DNA of 64,000 bases from Streptomyces uncialis (GTDB taxonomy: Bacteria > Actinomycetota > Actinomycetes > Streptomycetales > Streptomycetaceae), in assembly GCF_036250755.1 (NCBI RefSeq), contig NZ_CP109583.1:4092001-4156000 (forward strand), given 5' to 3'. Below, one piece after another: positions 48,320 through 57,400 of the stretch; position 1 is the first letter of the stretch; each line of letters begins with the position of its first letter. The notes under the pieces were generated by a model. It had not been told where the DNA came from, made no database searches, and was given only the letters and a program-made list of their open reading frames with translations. Both the position numbers and the translations under genes were made by a program.

Positions 48320-49243
48320 ATGCCCGACGTGACCGATGCAACCGATGCGACCGACGCGACCGAGATGACCGAGATGACCGATGCGGCCAAGGTGCCGAGC
48401 GCTCCGCTGCCGTCCGCCCAGGTGCTGGCCGCATTCGGGCTGACCGGAACGCCCGTACCGTTGCCCGGCGGCCAAGGGCAGAGCGTCCTCGCTGACGGGG
48501 CTGTCCTCAAGCCGGCGGACAGCACGGAGGTCTCCGAGTGGGGCGCCGAACTCTTCACTGAACTCGCCGACCTCGCCGATCTCGCCGTGCAGAAAGAGGA
48601 CACGGCGTTCCGTGTTCCGCGTCCGATACGAGCGGCGACGGGAGGGTTCGTCTTCGACGGCTGGACATCCGACCGCCTGGTCGAGGGCGAAGCCGGTCCC
48701 GACGGGCGATGGGACGAAATCCTCACCGCGGGGCGCGCGTTCCACCACTCCCTGCGGCAGACTCCGCGCCCCGACTGGCTCGACCGACAGCAGCACCCCT
48801 GGGCCGTCGCCGACCGCGTGGCATGGGATGAGACAACGGTGAACGTCTCACCCGATCTACGCGAGCCGCTCCGCGCCTTGCTCGACCTGCGGCAACCGGT
48901 CAGTGCGCCCTCCCAGTTGATCCACGGCGACCTCACCGGCAACGTCCTGTTCGCCCCCGGCCTACCACCTGCGGTGATCGACTTCTCCCCGTACTGGCGT
49001 CCGGTGGCGTACGCCGACGCGATCGTGGCGGCCGACGGTCTGCTCCATCACGGCGCCGACCGGGCTCTGGTGGATTCCGCCGCACCGGGCACGGACGGAC
49101 TTCAGATGCTGGTACGCGCGTTGATCTTCCGCTTGGTGGCCTCGGCCGGGCTCGCCGGACCTGACGCCTCTCCCCCGGCGACGGACATCCAGCGCTTCCA
49201 CCTGACCGTCGACCGCGTCCGTGGGTGGTTCACCGGCCCCTGA
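48320..49243 (+). CDS. Aminoglycoside-phosphotransferase-like protein (TIGR02569-type)
   Basis: A 307-residue protein with a kinase-like APH fold. The catalytic-loop motif LIHGDLTGNVLF (about 195-206) and the metal motif AVIDFSPYWRPVAYADAIV are clear. The N-terminal lobe is short and begins with T-D-A/T-E-M repeats from 9-bp DNA repeats, and ADL repeats recur near residue 75. It resembles the actinobacterial TIGR02569 group rather than true antibiotic kinases. ATG 48320 is chosen over an in-frame GTG at 48293; neither has a strong ribosome binding site. Substrate unknown. Confidence 0.83.
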   Translation: MPDVTDATDATDATEMTEMTDAAKVPSAPLPSAQVLAAFGLTGTPVPLPGGQGQSVLADGAVLKPADSTEVSEWGAELFTELADLADLAVQKEDTAFRVPRPIRAATGGFVFDGWTSDRLVEGEAGPDGRWDEILTAGRAFHHSLRQTPRPDWLDRQQHPWAVADRVAWDETTVNVSPDLREPLRALLDLRQPVSAPSQLIHGDLTGNVLFAPGLPPAVIDFSPYWRPVAYADAIVAADGLLHHGADRALVDSAAPGTDGLQMLVRALIFRLVASAGLAGPDASPPATDIQRFHLTVDRVRGWFTGP

Positions 49244-49324
49244 GCGCGGCCCTTGCCGTGGGCGACCAGCAGGCGACCCATAGACGACGGGACGTGGGAC
49301 AACTCATCGCGCCCTGTGGTCTCC

Positions 49325-49575
49325 ACCTATAGGTCAGCTGGACGCCTCGACTGTCCTAGAGGCCAGCACGGCACCCCAACTGTCCTATAGGACGCCACGG
49401 TGGCTCAACTGTCCTATAGGACGACGCAGCGCGATGGCTGTCCTATAGGACATAGGACAACGCAGCATCGCAGCAGCCCTATAGGTCAGCACGGCGCCCC
49501 AGCTGTCCTTTAGGTCAACGCCGAGCCCCGACTGTCCTTTAGGCCACAGCAGAGTCCCGACTGTCCCCATGGGTC
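49325..49575. repeat. 29-bp-period array of palindromes (core TGTCCTATAGGACG)
   Basis: Nine units recur in the gap between convergent genes. Three central ones (49381, 49411, 49440) contain the perfect dyad GTCCTATAGGAC; the outer ones degrade to CCTAGAGG, CCTTTAGG, CCCATGGG or ACCTATAGGT but keep two-fold symmetry. Start-to-start spacing is 29, 29, 29, 36, 29, 29 and 29 bases. The 15 bases between dyads vary. No cas genes are nearby and the dyads have no loop, so this is neither a CRISPR array nor a set of terminators. It looks like a row of sites for a dimeric DNA-binding protein. Confidence 0.85.
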
Positions 49576-49664
49576 AACCAGGTCGATCAGGTCACGCACC
49601 GTCAGGTCACGCACCGACCGTGTCCCGTACCCACTCTGGGCGGCGGCGCGGCGACGAGGCGGGG

Positions 49665-52162
49665 TCACGTACGGGCGGTGCCGGTGCCCTTCTCCGCGTC
49701 GAGGGCGTACACGCAGCGGTCCTTGCTACAGGCGTAGACGACACCCGCCCGGACGACGGGGGCACCGGTGATCTCACCACCGGTGGCGAGCTTCCAGCGC
49801 AGTCGGCCGTCGTCGGCCTTGAGGGTGTACAGGAGGTGGTCGGTGGAACCGAAGTGGATGCGGCCCTCGGCGACAGCGGGGGCGCCGACGACCTCGCCAC
49901 CGGCCTGGAAGCGCCACTTCGGCGTACCGGTGACGGCGTCGAGGGTGTAGAGGCCCTTGCCGCTGCCCACATGGACGTGTCCGTCCGCGACGAGTACCGG
50001 ATCGACGGACGAGCGGGGCTCCGTGGCGATGCGCCAGCGGTCCCGGCCGTCGGCGGCGTCCAGGGCGTAGACGGTACCGAGGTAGTCGGCGAGGTACACG
50101 CCACCGCCGGTGACGGCGGGACCCGGGGCGAAAGCGGGCGGCGCGAGGAAGACGGCGGGTGCCTCGAAGTGCCAGCGGACGTGTCCGGTGGCGATGTCGA
50201 CGGCGAGGACCCTGGTCCCAGCGGAGAGGTAGACATTGCCGTCCGGGGCGGGTGTGATCCGGACAGGCACGCCACCGCAGGAGGCCGCGTCGCCGATGGG
50301 GTAGGACCAGCGTTCCTCACCCGTACGGGCTTCCAGCGCGCGGAGCCGGGCGTCCCGCCAGATGTAGACCGTGCCGTCGTGCAGCGCGGGACCGGCCTCG
50401 GGGGTCTCGAAGTCGGTCTGGGCGCCGGTGACCTCCCACAGCTTCTGGCCGCCGGAGGCCTCCCACGCCTGGACACCGCCGCCGCGGGTGCCGGTGACGA
50501 CGGTGCCCCGTTCGGCGCGCAGCGAGTAGATCCAGCCGTCGGTGGGCAGCCGCCACAGGTCGGTGCCCTCGCGTGCGTCCAGGGCGTAGAGGGTCGGGCC
50601 GTCGGAGGCGAGGACACGGCCGTCGGACACGGCCATGGACCAGGCCACGTCGCGGGTCTTGAAGCGGCGGCGGCCGGTGGCCACGTCAAGGGCGTGCACC
50701 TCGAAGGAGGTGACGTACACGAGGTCGCCGTCGACCGCGGGCGTGCCCCAGACGTCGTTCGACATCCGGAACCGCCACGGCCGCCAGCCCGCGCCCGCGG
50801 CGGGCGGCGCGACGGCGGGACGCGGCGGGACGGCGGGGTCGAGGGCGCCCGGCTGGGCCTTGGAGCGGGACCAGTGGCCGGAGAGCTGTGCCTCGGGCGG
50901 TCCGGCGTGCGCGGCGCCGACGCGGGCGGCGGCCTGCCGGGCGTCGGACACCCGCGGTCCCGGTCCGATCGGCACCCGCGCGCCCGCGAGGCGTACGCCG
51001 CCGTGGTCGGGGGCACCCGCGTGCCGTCCGTGGTCGACGGCGGGCGGCTGGTGAGGCACGGGCGGGGCGTGCGGAGGTGCGACGGGGGGCGGGGGACGCC
51101 GGGCGCGCCCCGGCCACGGCCACCGCGTCCGCCGCCGTGCGCGGGGGCGCCGGGCCCCGGGGCCGCACCGGGGTGGCCGCCCATCGGCGGGGCGCCCTGC
51201 GGGGTTCCGGGTGCGGCGCCCGGGTGGGGCGCGGGCCGGACGGGCGGCTGGGGGCTCACCTGGGTGCGCGCGCCGCGCCGGGACTCGATCAGGCTGGTCG
51301 CGGGCTCGGGGAGCCACGCGGAGGCGGTGCCGCTGTCGTCGGAGCCGGAGCCGAACAGGTGCGGAGCGAGCTGGGACTGGAGGTCCGCGGGAGTGGGACG
51401 GGCGGTCGCGTCCATCTGCATGCAGGACTCGATGAGGGGCCGCAGTTCCTCCGGCAGACCCGCCAGGTCGGGGCCCTCGCGCAGCAGCATGAACACCGTC
51501 TCGACCGGGTTGGCCCCATGGAAGGGGGCGTGTCCGGTGGCGGCGAAGACCAGGGTGGAGCCGAGCGAGAAGACATCGCTGGCCCCGGTCACGCTGCGGG
51601 AGTCCTTGGCCTGTTCGGGGGACATGTAGGCGGGTGTGCCGACGGCCACGTTGGTCATGGTCAGCCGGGTGTTGGACACCCCGCTGGCGATGCCGAAGTC
51701 GATGACACGCGGGCCGTCCTCGACGACCAGCACGTTGGACGGTTTGAGGTCACGGTGCACGAGTCCGGCGCCGTGGATGGACTGAAGGGCCTCCGCGACT
51801 CCGGCGGCGAGCCAGCGCACGGCCTGGGCCGGCATGGGGCCGCACTCGTTCACTATCTCCTCCAGCGAGGGCGCTGGAACGTAGGCGGTGGCGAGCCACG
51901 GCACGGCGGCCCTGGGGTCGGCGTCCACGACGGCGGCGGTGTAGAAGCCGGATACGGCACGCGCGGCCTCGACCTCGCGGGTGAAGCGGACCCGGAAGAG
52001 CTGGTCCTCGGCCAGTTCGGTCCGGACGGTCTTGATCGCGACCCGTCGCCCGGACGCCGAGCGCGCGAGATAGACCAGCCCCATGCCTCCGGCCCCGAGC
52101 CGCCCCAGCACCTCGAACGGGCCGATCCGTCTCGGATCATGCTGTGTGAGCTGATCCACCAC
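49665..52162 (-). pseudogene. afsK: AfsK-type Ser/Thr kinase with PQQ-like propeller, frameshifted
   Basis: The kinase part begins at GTG 52162 ([21 protein letters not shown] upstream) and has LGAGGMG, the VAIK lysine, [11 protein letters not shown] and [11 protein letters not shown], an almost textbook AfsK kinase. The C-terminal part, in another frame and ending at 49665, is a beta-propeller of PQQ-like repeats (TGRRRF, TGEERW, TGHVRW, DGRDRW, TGTPKW, DGRLRW units). The frames meet in the Pro-rich linker at about 51084-51095, where the coding strand reads C5-G-C6. One extra base there would give a single 832-residue protein close to known AfsK (about 800). As written, the kinase frame reads nonsense to 49607. 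Sequencing error, real mutation or slippage cannot be told apart here. Confidence 0.88.
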
Positions 52163-52698
52163 TTGTCTGCCACCTCCCCGTACGCGCCGTCTCCGTGAAC
52201 ACGGCCCCGTGCAGCGTCTCACCACCGAACCGCCGCGGCGGCACGCACCCCGATTCTTCCTGTCCGGGGGGTCCGTTGCGAACCCGAGGACGAATCAGGG
52301 TGTCTCCGGCGAGTCGGCCCATTCCGCGCACCCCGGGCGTTGACGACGGGCCACCCCGGGCGCCGGGAACGTGATATGGGGCACTCTGGCCTTCCCGCAG
52401 CCCGCTCCCCGCACCCCGGATACGCGCGCGATGTGGCGTACGACTCAATTCGCAACTAGTGGCCGCGGGGCCGACGCCCTCCGGCAAGCGGCCACGCGGC
52501 CAGCCGCCGGCCACGGCTGCCGGCATCCGGCCACAAGGCCATTCCACCACCCGCGCTGACCGCATCGGCCTTGCCGACGACCCGAGCACCCTGGCCGACC
52601 GCACTGACCTGGTTGACCTGGTTGACCGGATTGGCCGCGCTGACCTCATTGGCCGCCCTGGCCTACTTGGCCGCAGCGGGCTGGTTGACCGCAGTGAC
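52163..52698. repeat. Gene-free region with TTGACCGC/TTGGCCGC minisatellite
   Basis: The first 250 bases should contain the afsK promoter. From about 52555 imperfect 9-15-base units (TTGACCGCA, TTGGCCGC, CTCATTGGCCGC, ACCTGGTTG) follow one another and continue without a break into the 3' end of the VOC gene, to about 52810. No gene is supported here. Confidence 0.75.
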
Positions 52699-53664
52699 CT
52701 AATTGACCGCGCCGGGCCTGCCGACCTCAAGGGCCGCGTCAGCCGTACCAAACCTGCGGGCCGCGCCACCCGCACCGGACCCACGGACCGCATTGGCCGC
52801 ATTGGCCGCTTCCGAAGCGTCGGCGGCATCCGTGGCGGCGAGCACGTCGAACTCCTGGGTGGCCTCCGCGTCCGACTCGGCGGCCGCTTCTGCGGAACCT
52901 TCGACCTCATAGTCCTGAAGGACGGCGAAATCGGCTCCCTGGTTGTCGGAGAACACCGCGATACGGCCGTACGGGGTGTCGGTGGGCGCCATGTGGACAC
53001 GCCCCCCGAGACGGGTGACAGTCGCGGCGGCCAGGTCGCAGTCGGGAACCCGGAAGTACACGAGGAAGTGGGAGGGCATCTCCGGCGGGAAGCTGTCCTC
53101 GATCAGAATGCGGCCACCGACCGCGGAGTCGGGGCCGGGCCGGGTCCCGGCGGGCGACCAGACGCGCAGCTCGTCGCCACCGTGCGGACCCAGATCGGTG
53201 ACCCCGAAACGGAACACTGCCGAGTAGAAGGGGTCGACCACCGACTTGTCACGGGAGTACAGCTCCGTCCAGCAGAAGGACATGGGCTCCTGCTGGACGC
53301 CGAACCCGGTGCCCTGCGGGCCCTGCCACAAACCGAATACGGCTCCCTCGGGATCGGCCGCCAAGGCCATCGTCCCGTCCCTGACGGGTAGCGGACCGCT
53401 CACCACCTGGCCGCCCGCGGACCGGACCCGCCCGGTCAGGGCGGCGATGTCCGGAGCGGCGAAGTACACCGTCCAGACGGTGGGCATACGCCCGTCCCTC
53501 TTGCCTGCCAGGGCGGCGACGAGCCGCCCCTCGCGGTACGCACGGCTGTACGGCCCGTCGCCGAACATCCACCCGAACAGCTCACCGTAGAAACGTTTCC
53601 CCGCGGCCACGTCAGGCAGCATCACATCGGCCCAGCAGGGCGCCCCCTCGGCAAAACCGCCCAT
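52699..53664 (-). CDS. VOC (glyoxalase/bleomycin-resistance fold) protein with low-complexity tail
   Basis: A 321-residue protein with two tandem VOC modules: residues about 8-125 (CWADVMLPDVAAGKRFYGELFGW) and 138-255 (CWTELYSRDKSVVDPFYSAVFRFG). Duplicated VOC proteins bind a metal or small molecule between the modules. The enzyme type cannot be read from the sequence. ATG 53664 follows GAGG. The last 65 residues (Ala/Glu/Asp, then Asn-Ala-Ala) are encoded by the same minisatellite that fills the adjacent gap, so the array seems to have run into the reading frame. Confidence 0.88.
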   Translation of the reverse strand: MGGFAEGAPCWADVMLPDVAAGKRFYGELFGWMFGDGPYSRAYREGRLVAALAGKRDGRMPTVWTVYFAAPDIAALTGRVRSAGGQVVSGPLPVRDGTMALAADPEGAVFGLWQGPQGTGFGVQQEPMSFCWTELYSRDKSVVDPFYSAVFRFGVTDLGPHGGDELRVWSPAGTRPGPDSAVGGRILIEDSFPPEMPSHFLVYFRVPDCDLAAATVTRLGGRVHMAPTDTPYGRIAVFSDNQGADFAVLQDYEVEGSAEAAAESDAEATQEFDVLAATDAADASEAANAANAVRGSGAGGAARRFGTADAALEVGRPGAVN

Positions 53665-53760
53665 CAACACCTCAACCTTCCAACGAACCCCTCATCGCAG
53701 CAATCTACGCCAACCGCCCAGAAACCCCCACAGCACCCTCCCGCCCACCGGCCAGGGCCC

Positions 53761-53830
53761 CGGACCGGACCGGAGAGCCCCCGGACCCGGCAACCCGGAC
53801 CGGACCGGAGAGCCCCCGGCCCCGGCAACC
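53761..53830. repeat. 35-bp direct repeat, two copies
   Basis: Bases 53761-53795 and 53796-53830 differ at one position; each contains CGGACCGGACCGG and GAGAGCCCCCGG. They lie in the 53665-54178 divergent gap between the VOC and TetR genes. I see no gene in that gap. Confidence 0.9.
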
Positions 53831-54166
53831 CGGACCGCACCAGCCGCGAACGGCGCCGCAAGACCGCTGAGCCCAGCGCTGCCCCCGCACCGGACAGCGC
53901 CAGACGAAGCGGCACCGGCACCCGCAGCCATGCGCAACCGCACCGCCACCGCCATGCAGAACACCCGGCGAAGAGCACCCGCACACAACCGGCCGGTCAC
54001 CCCGTGGAGGGCACCCGCGCCGCATTCGTGCCTGGACCGCGCGCACCCCGTCCGACCAGGGCGGAACTCAGAAACCGCCAGGTACACGAACCGGCCCCCG
54101 ACCCCCGCCGCGAACCGGGTGCACCCCATTTGCAGTCGGTCGAATCGCGCTCCGAGACCCCCTCGG

Positions 54167-54172
54167 TAAGCT
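54167..54172 (+). promoter_or_regulatory. -10 element of a probably leaderless TetR transcript
   Basis: TAAGCT stands six bases before ATG 54179, with no ribosome binding site. Confidence 0.5.
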
Positions 54173-54178
54173 GACGAC

Positions 54179-54826
54179 ATGACAGGACAGGTAAGAACCG
54201 TCGACGGCCGCGTAGCCGGACGACGCGGCCAGGCGACCCGCCAGAAGCTGCTGGAATGCCTCGGCGACATGCTCAGCTCGTCCCCGTACCGCGATGTGAA
54301 GGTCATCGATGTGGCCCGCAGGGCGGGCACGTCACCGGCGACCTTCTACCAGTACTTTCCCGACGTGGAAGGCGCCGTTCTGGAGATCGCGGAGGAAATG
54401 GCCGCGGAGGGCACATCGTTGGCCCAGCTCCTCGAAGGCCGCTCCTGGGCGGGCAAAGCGGGCTGGCAGACGTCCCAGGAACTCGTGGACGGATTCCTGG
54501 ACTTCTGGCGCCGCAACGACGCCATCCTCCGGGTGGTCGACCTGGGCGCCGCCGAGGGTGACAAGCGGTTCTACAAGATCCGTATGAAGGTGCTGAACTC
54601 CGTCGCCAACTCCCTCGCGGCCACGGTGAAGGACCTTCAGGCCAAGGGCCGTGTCGACAAGGACGTGAACCCGGCCGCCGTGGCCGGTTCCCTCGTCACG
54701 ATGCTGTCCGCCGTGGCCGGCCACCAGAAGGGGTTCCAGACCTGGGGCGTCAAACAGGCGGAACTGAAGCCGAACCTCGCCCTGCTGGTCCACCTGGGCG
54801 TCACGGGCCGCAAGCCCACCCGATAG
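54179..54826 (+). CDS. TetR-family regulator
   Basis: A 215-residue regulator. The helix-turn-helix lies at about 18-65 (RQKLLECLGDMLSSSPYRDVKVIDVARRAGTSPATFYQYFPD). The long C-terminal helical domain has DGFLDFWRRNDAILRVVDLGAAEGDKRFYKIR. A TetR gene with this location next to afsK is known from S. coelicolor. ATG 54179 is directly preceded by a leaderless-type promoter. It is divergent from the VOC gene and converges with the deazaflavin-reductase-type gene. Ligand unknown. Confidence 0.92.
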   Translation: MTGQVRTVDGRVAGRRGQATRQKLLECLGDMLSSSPYRDVKVIDVARRAGTSPATFYQYFPDVEGAVLEIAEEMAAEGTSLAQLLEGRSWAGKAGWQTSQELVDGFLDFWRRNDAILRVVDLGAAEGDKRFYKIRMKVLNSVANSLAATVKDLQAKGRVDKDVNPAAVAGSLVTMLSAVAGHQKGFQTWGVKQAELKPNLALLVHLGVTGRKPTR

Positions 54827-54910
54827 CGGACACCAGCGGACACCGTCCCGCTCCGCCCTCAGCCTTCCGGCCCCGACGACCACACGGTCCGGCGCATCAC
54901 CAGGCACTCC

Positions 54911-55390
54911 TCACGGCCTACGTCCGGCCAGCCTGAACAGACGGATCTCCCGAGTCACCCGGGACTGATAGGTGGCGTACGGCGGCCAGAACCGCAGCGC
55001 GGCGGTCCACGCGGCCTCACGCTCGTCCCCCGTCAGCAGACGAGCCGTCACCTCAACACGCTCCCCCTTCCAGTCGATACGCGCGTCGGGGTGGGCCAGC
55101 AGGTTCGCGGTCCAGGCCGGATGCCCGTCACGGCCGAAGTTGGACCCGATCAACACCCACGTACCACCGGACTCCGGCATGCACGCGAGCGGCACACGGC
55201 GGGGCAGGCCCGAACGGGCACCGGTCGCAGTGAGCATCACTCCCGGCAGCATCAACCCGCTGACCAGGTACTTTCCGCCGCTCAGCCGATGCACCGAACG
55301 GTCGAGCGCGGGAACGACATGCGGCGCGAGGCGCGCGAACGCACGCGTGGACGACACCCTCCGCACCATGCGGACACCTAAGGCCAGCAC
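54911..55390 (-). CDS. Nitroreductase-family deazaflavin (F420)-dependent oxidoreductase
   Basis: A 159-residue split-barrel protein of the Ddn/F420H2-dependent reductase family: LMLTATGARSGLPRRVPL, WVLIGSNFGRDGHPAWTANLLAHPDARI and a C-terminal FWPPYATYQSRVTREIRLFRL. It should transfer hydride from F420H2, made through FbiC, to quinone-like or xenobiotic substrates. GTG 55390 has GAAGGGG at ideal spacing. The frame stays open upstream through a 9-bp repeat array, where it would encode AEV/AEE repeats; the ribosome binding site makes that unlikely to be translated. Confidence 0.9.
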   Translation of the reverse strand: MLALGVRMVRRVSSTRAFARLAPHVVPALDRSVHRLSGGKYLVSGLMLPGVMLTATGARSGLPRRVPLACMPESGGTWVLIGSNFGRDGHPAWTANLLAHPDARIDWKGERVEVTARLLTGDEREAAWTAALRFWPPYATYQSRVTREIRLFRLAGRRP

Positions 55391-55401
55391 GTTGTCCCCT
55401 T

Positions 55402-55474
55402 CCTCGGCTTCCTCGGCTTCCTCGGCTTCCGCGACCTCCGCGACCTCCGCGACCTCCGCGACCTGACCTAATGG
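55402..55474. repeat. 9-bp tandem arrays upstream of the reductase gene
   Basis: Three copies of CCTCGGCTT are followed by about four copies of CCGCGACCT, ending in CTGACC. They lie immediately upstream of the ribosome binding site of the minus-strand reductase, inside its leader. Confidence 0.9.
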
Positions 55475-55617
55475 CCGGGCGAGTAAGCACAGGTGGGCAC
55501 CAGGACACGTGACTTGGTGGTCCGGTAGCAACAACCCGCGCTGCATGAAAGGCACGTTGACCCCTATTACGTCCTCATCATGTGCTCATGGCAACGCCAT
55601 AACGCGCGGCCGGGACA

Positions 55618-57126
55618 GTGACGCGCATGAACACGACCATGCGCGTGAACAGGGTCCCGAACGCGAGACGTCGGGCTGTCTCCGTACTCCTGGCCCTGTC
55701 CGCTTCCGCCGCCGCTCTGGCCGTCCCCGGTTCAGCCGCCGCCCGGGAGTCGTCCGAAGCCACGCCCGCCGTCACGCCCATCAGTTGGGGGCCCTGCCCC
55801 AAGGCCGAGCCGCCCTATCCCGACCCCAGCCCGAAGGCGCGGTGCGGGACGGTCCAGGTGCCGCTGGACTGGTCGAAGCCGAAGGGCCGGAAGATCGGCA
55901 TCTTCGTCGCCCGCTACCGGGCCACCGACCCCGCGCGGCGGATCGGTGTCCTGATGTCGAACCCGGGCGGCCCGGGGGCGCCCGGCTCGGACGACGCGCT
56001 GTACGCGGACGACCCCTACAACGGCTACTCCCCCGACATGCTCAAGCGCTTCGACATGATCGGGTTCGATCCGCGCGGCATCGGCCGCAGCCAGAAAGCC
56101 GAGTGCGACGAGACGATCCTCGACTCGATCCCGACCCGTCCCCGCTACGCCGCCGAGTTCGAGCGGATGCGCACCCTGAACGGCCGGCTGGCGGACAGCT
56201 GCCTCGCCCGGACGGGCCCGCTCGCCGCCCATATGGACGGCGAGAGCGTTGCCCGCGACATGGACGCGATCCGCGCCGCCCTGGGCGAACGGAAGATCAG
56301 CTTCATCGGCCATTCCTACGGCACGTTCCTCGGTGAACGCTACGCGCGCCTGTTCCCGGACCGGCTCCGCGCGCTCGCCCTCGACAGCGCGATGGACCCG
56401 GCACGCCCGAACGCGGAGCGCTACCTCACCGACGGCAGCGTGACCACCAACACCACCCTGAAACGGCTCGCGGCCTGGTGCGAGACCGAAGCGGACTGCG
56501 CGTTGAAGGGCCAGGACCTGACGGCCGTCACCGACGGCCTGTTCGCCCGTGCCGACGCGGGCACGCTCCGCGAGCCGGGCCCCGACGGACCGACGCGGAC
56601 CAAGGTCGACGCCGACCAGCTGTCCGACTACCTCACCTTCGCCCTCGGCAGGTGGACCCCGGCGAGGGCCACACAGGAACTGGCCGCCCTGCACAGCGGA
56701 AAGGGCGAGGTCACCTGGTACGGCGGAGCCACCGACCCCGCATCGCGGCTCGTGCTGTGCCGTGACTACGACTTCCGGATTCGCGACTACGCCCAGTACC
56801 GGGCCATCCGCGAACGGGTCGCGAAGGCCGCCCCGCACATCCGCTACAACGCGCAGGCCCTGGAGACCGTCCTCGGCTGCCAGGGCTGGAACATGGCGCC
56901 CAAGCCCCAGCCCGCCCAGGCGAAGGGCAGCCTCCCGCCCGTCCTGGTGGCCAACGCCACCCTTGACCTGGCGACGCCGCTGCCGGGCGCGCAGCGCATG
57001 GCGCGTGCCTTCCCCAAGGCGACCCTGTTCACGATGGACGTCGCGGGCCACTGGCTCTACCGCAAGGGCGGGACGGAGAAGGCGATGCGGGTGATCGACA
57101 CCTACCTCACCGGCCGCAAGGGCTGA
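55618..57126 (+). CDS. Secreted S33-family alpha/beta-hydrolase (tripeptidyl aminopeptidase type), copy 1
   Basis: A 502-residue exported peptidase. The signal peptide runs to about residue 43 (RRRAVSVLLALSASAAALAVPGSAAA). Oxyanion motif NPGGPGAPG, nucleophile GHSYGT with Ser233, acid in VANATLDLATP and base in DVAGHWLYRKG define the S33 family; the C-terminal part is a TAP-like domain. It should remove short peptides from the N-termini of secreted proteins. The start may be GTG 55618, ATG 55627 or ATG 55639; no ribosome binding site decides. A second S33 enzyme lies at 61.8 kb. Confidence 0.9.
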   Translation: MTRMNTTMRVNRVPNARRRAVSVLLALSASAAALAVPGSAAARESSEATPAVTPISWGPCPKAEPPYPDPSPKARCGTVQVPLDWSKPKGRKIGIFVARYRATDPARRIGVLMSNPGGPGAPGSDDALYADDPYNGYSPDMLKRFDMIGFDPRGIGRSQKAECDETILDSIPTRPRYAAEFERMRTLNGRLADSCLARTGPLAAHMDGESVARDMDAIRAALGERKISFIGHSYGTFLGERYARLFPDRLRALALDSAMDPARPNAERYLTDGSVTTNTTLKRLAAWCETEADCALKGQDLTAVTDGLFARADAGTLREPGPDGPTRTKVDADQLSDYLTFALGRWTPARATQELAALHSGKGEVTWYGGATDPASRLVLCRDYDFRIRDYAQYRAIRERVAKAAPHIRYNAQALETVLGCQGWNMAPKPQPAQAKGSLPPVLVANATLDLATPLPGAQRMARAFPKATLFTMDVAGHWLYRKGGTEKAMRVIDTYLTGRKG

Positions 57127-57147
57127 GCCGGGGAGGACGGAGGACCT

Positions 57148-57191
57148 CACCGTCGCGGTCGGCTCCACGTCAGCCGCCGGCCGCGACGGTG
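57148..57191 (+). terminator. Composite hairpin after S33 peptidase 1
   Basis: CACCGTCGCGG (57148-57158) pairs with CCGCGACGGTG (57181-57191), with a nested GGCT/AGCC stem inside, 22 bases after the stop codon. Confidence 0.75.
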
Positions 57192-57219
57192 ACACCTGCC
57201 GCGTCCCGGCCACAACTCG

Positions 57220-57330
57220 GCCATCGGTGTCCTCATTCCTCCACCGGTGACCCCATTACCCGGTGACCTCATTGCCCGGTGTCCTCTTTCCCCGGTGTTC
57301 TCATTCCCCGGTGTCCTCGACCCTTCCAGG
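57220..57330. repeat. Imperfect 15-bp repeats (GGTGTCCTCATTCCC family)
   Basis: CCGGTG followed by ACC/TCC and a CATT or CTTT word recurs about seven times in the gap before the PNPOx-like gene. It resembles the repeats near 15.2 kb. Confidence 0.8.
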
Positions 57331-57387
57331 GTGCACAGGGCGCGGAACGGCCTCCCGGTGAGCGATCACCGGGAGGCTGTCCGGCCC

Positions 57388-57393
57388 CATACT
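57388..57393 (+). promoter_or_regulatory. -10 element of a probably leaderless PNPOx-like transcript
   Basis: CATACT stands seven bases before ATG 57401 with no ribosome binding site. GAGGC further upstream is too distant to serve. Confidence 0.4.
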
Positions 57394-57400
57394 CGGGCCC

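Noticed and set aside
49325..49575. CRISPR-like array
   Set aside because: Repeats are 14-base palindromes with decayed copies, period 29, spacers of 15 bases, and no cas genes nearby; a CRISPR needs longer near-identical repeats and 30-40-base spacers.
40820..52162. Complete biosynthetic gene cluster
   Set aside because: Regulators (AfsR, AfsS, AfsK) are present but no polyketide synthase, NRPS, terpene or RiPP-modifying enzymes; this is a global regulatory locus.
52459..53391. Plus-strand ORF encoding D-R-I-G-R repeats
   Set aside because: It is the antisense of the VOC gene plus the adjoining minisatellite; no ribosome binding site or domain supports it.
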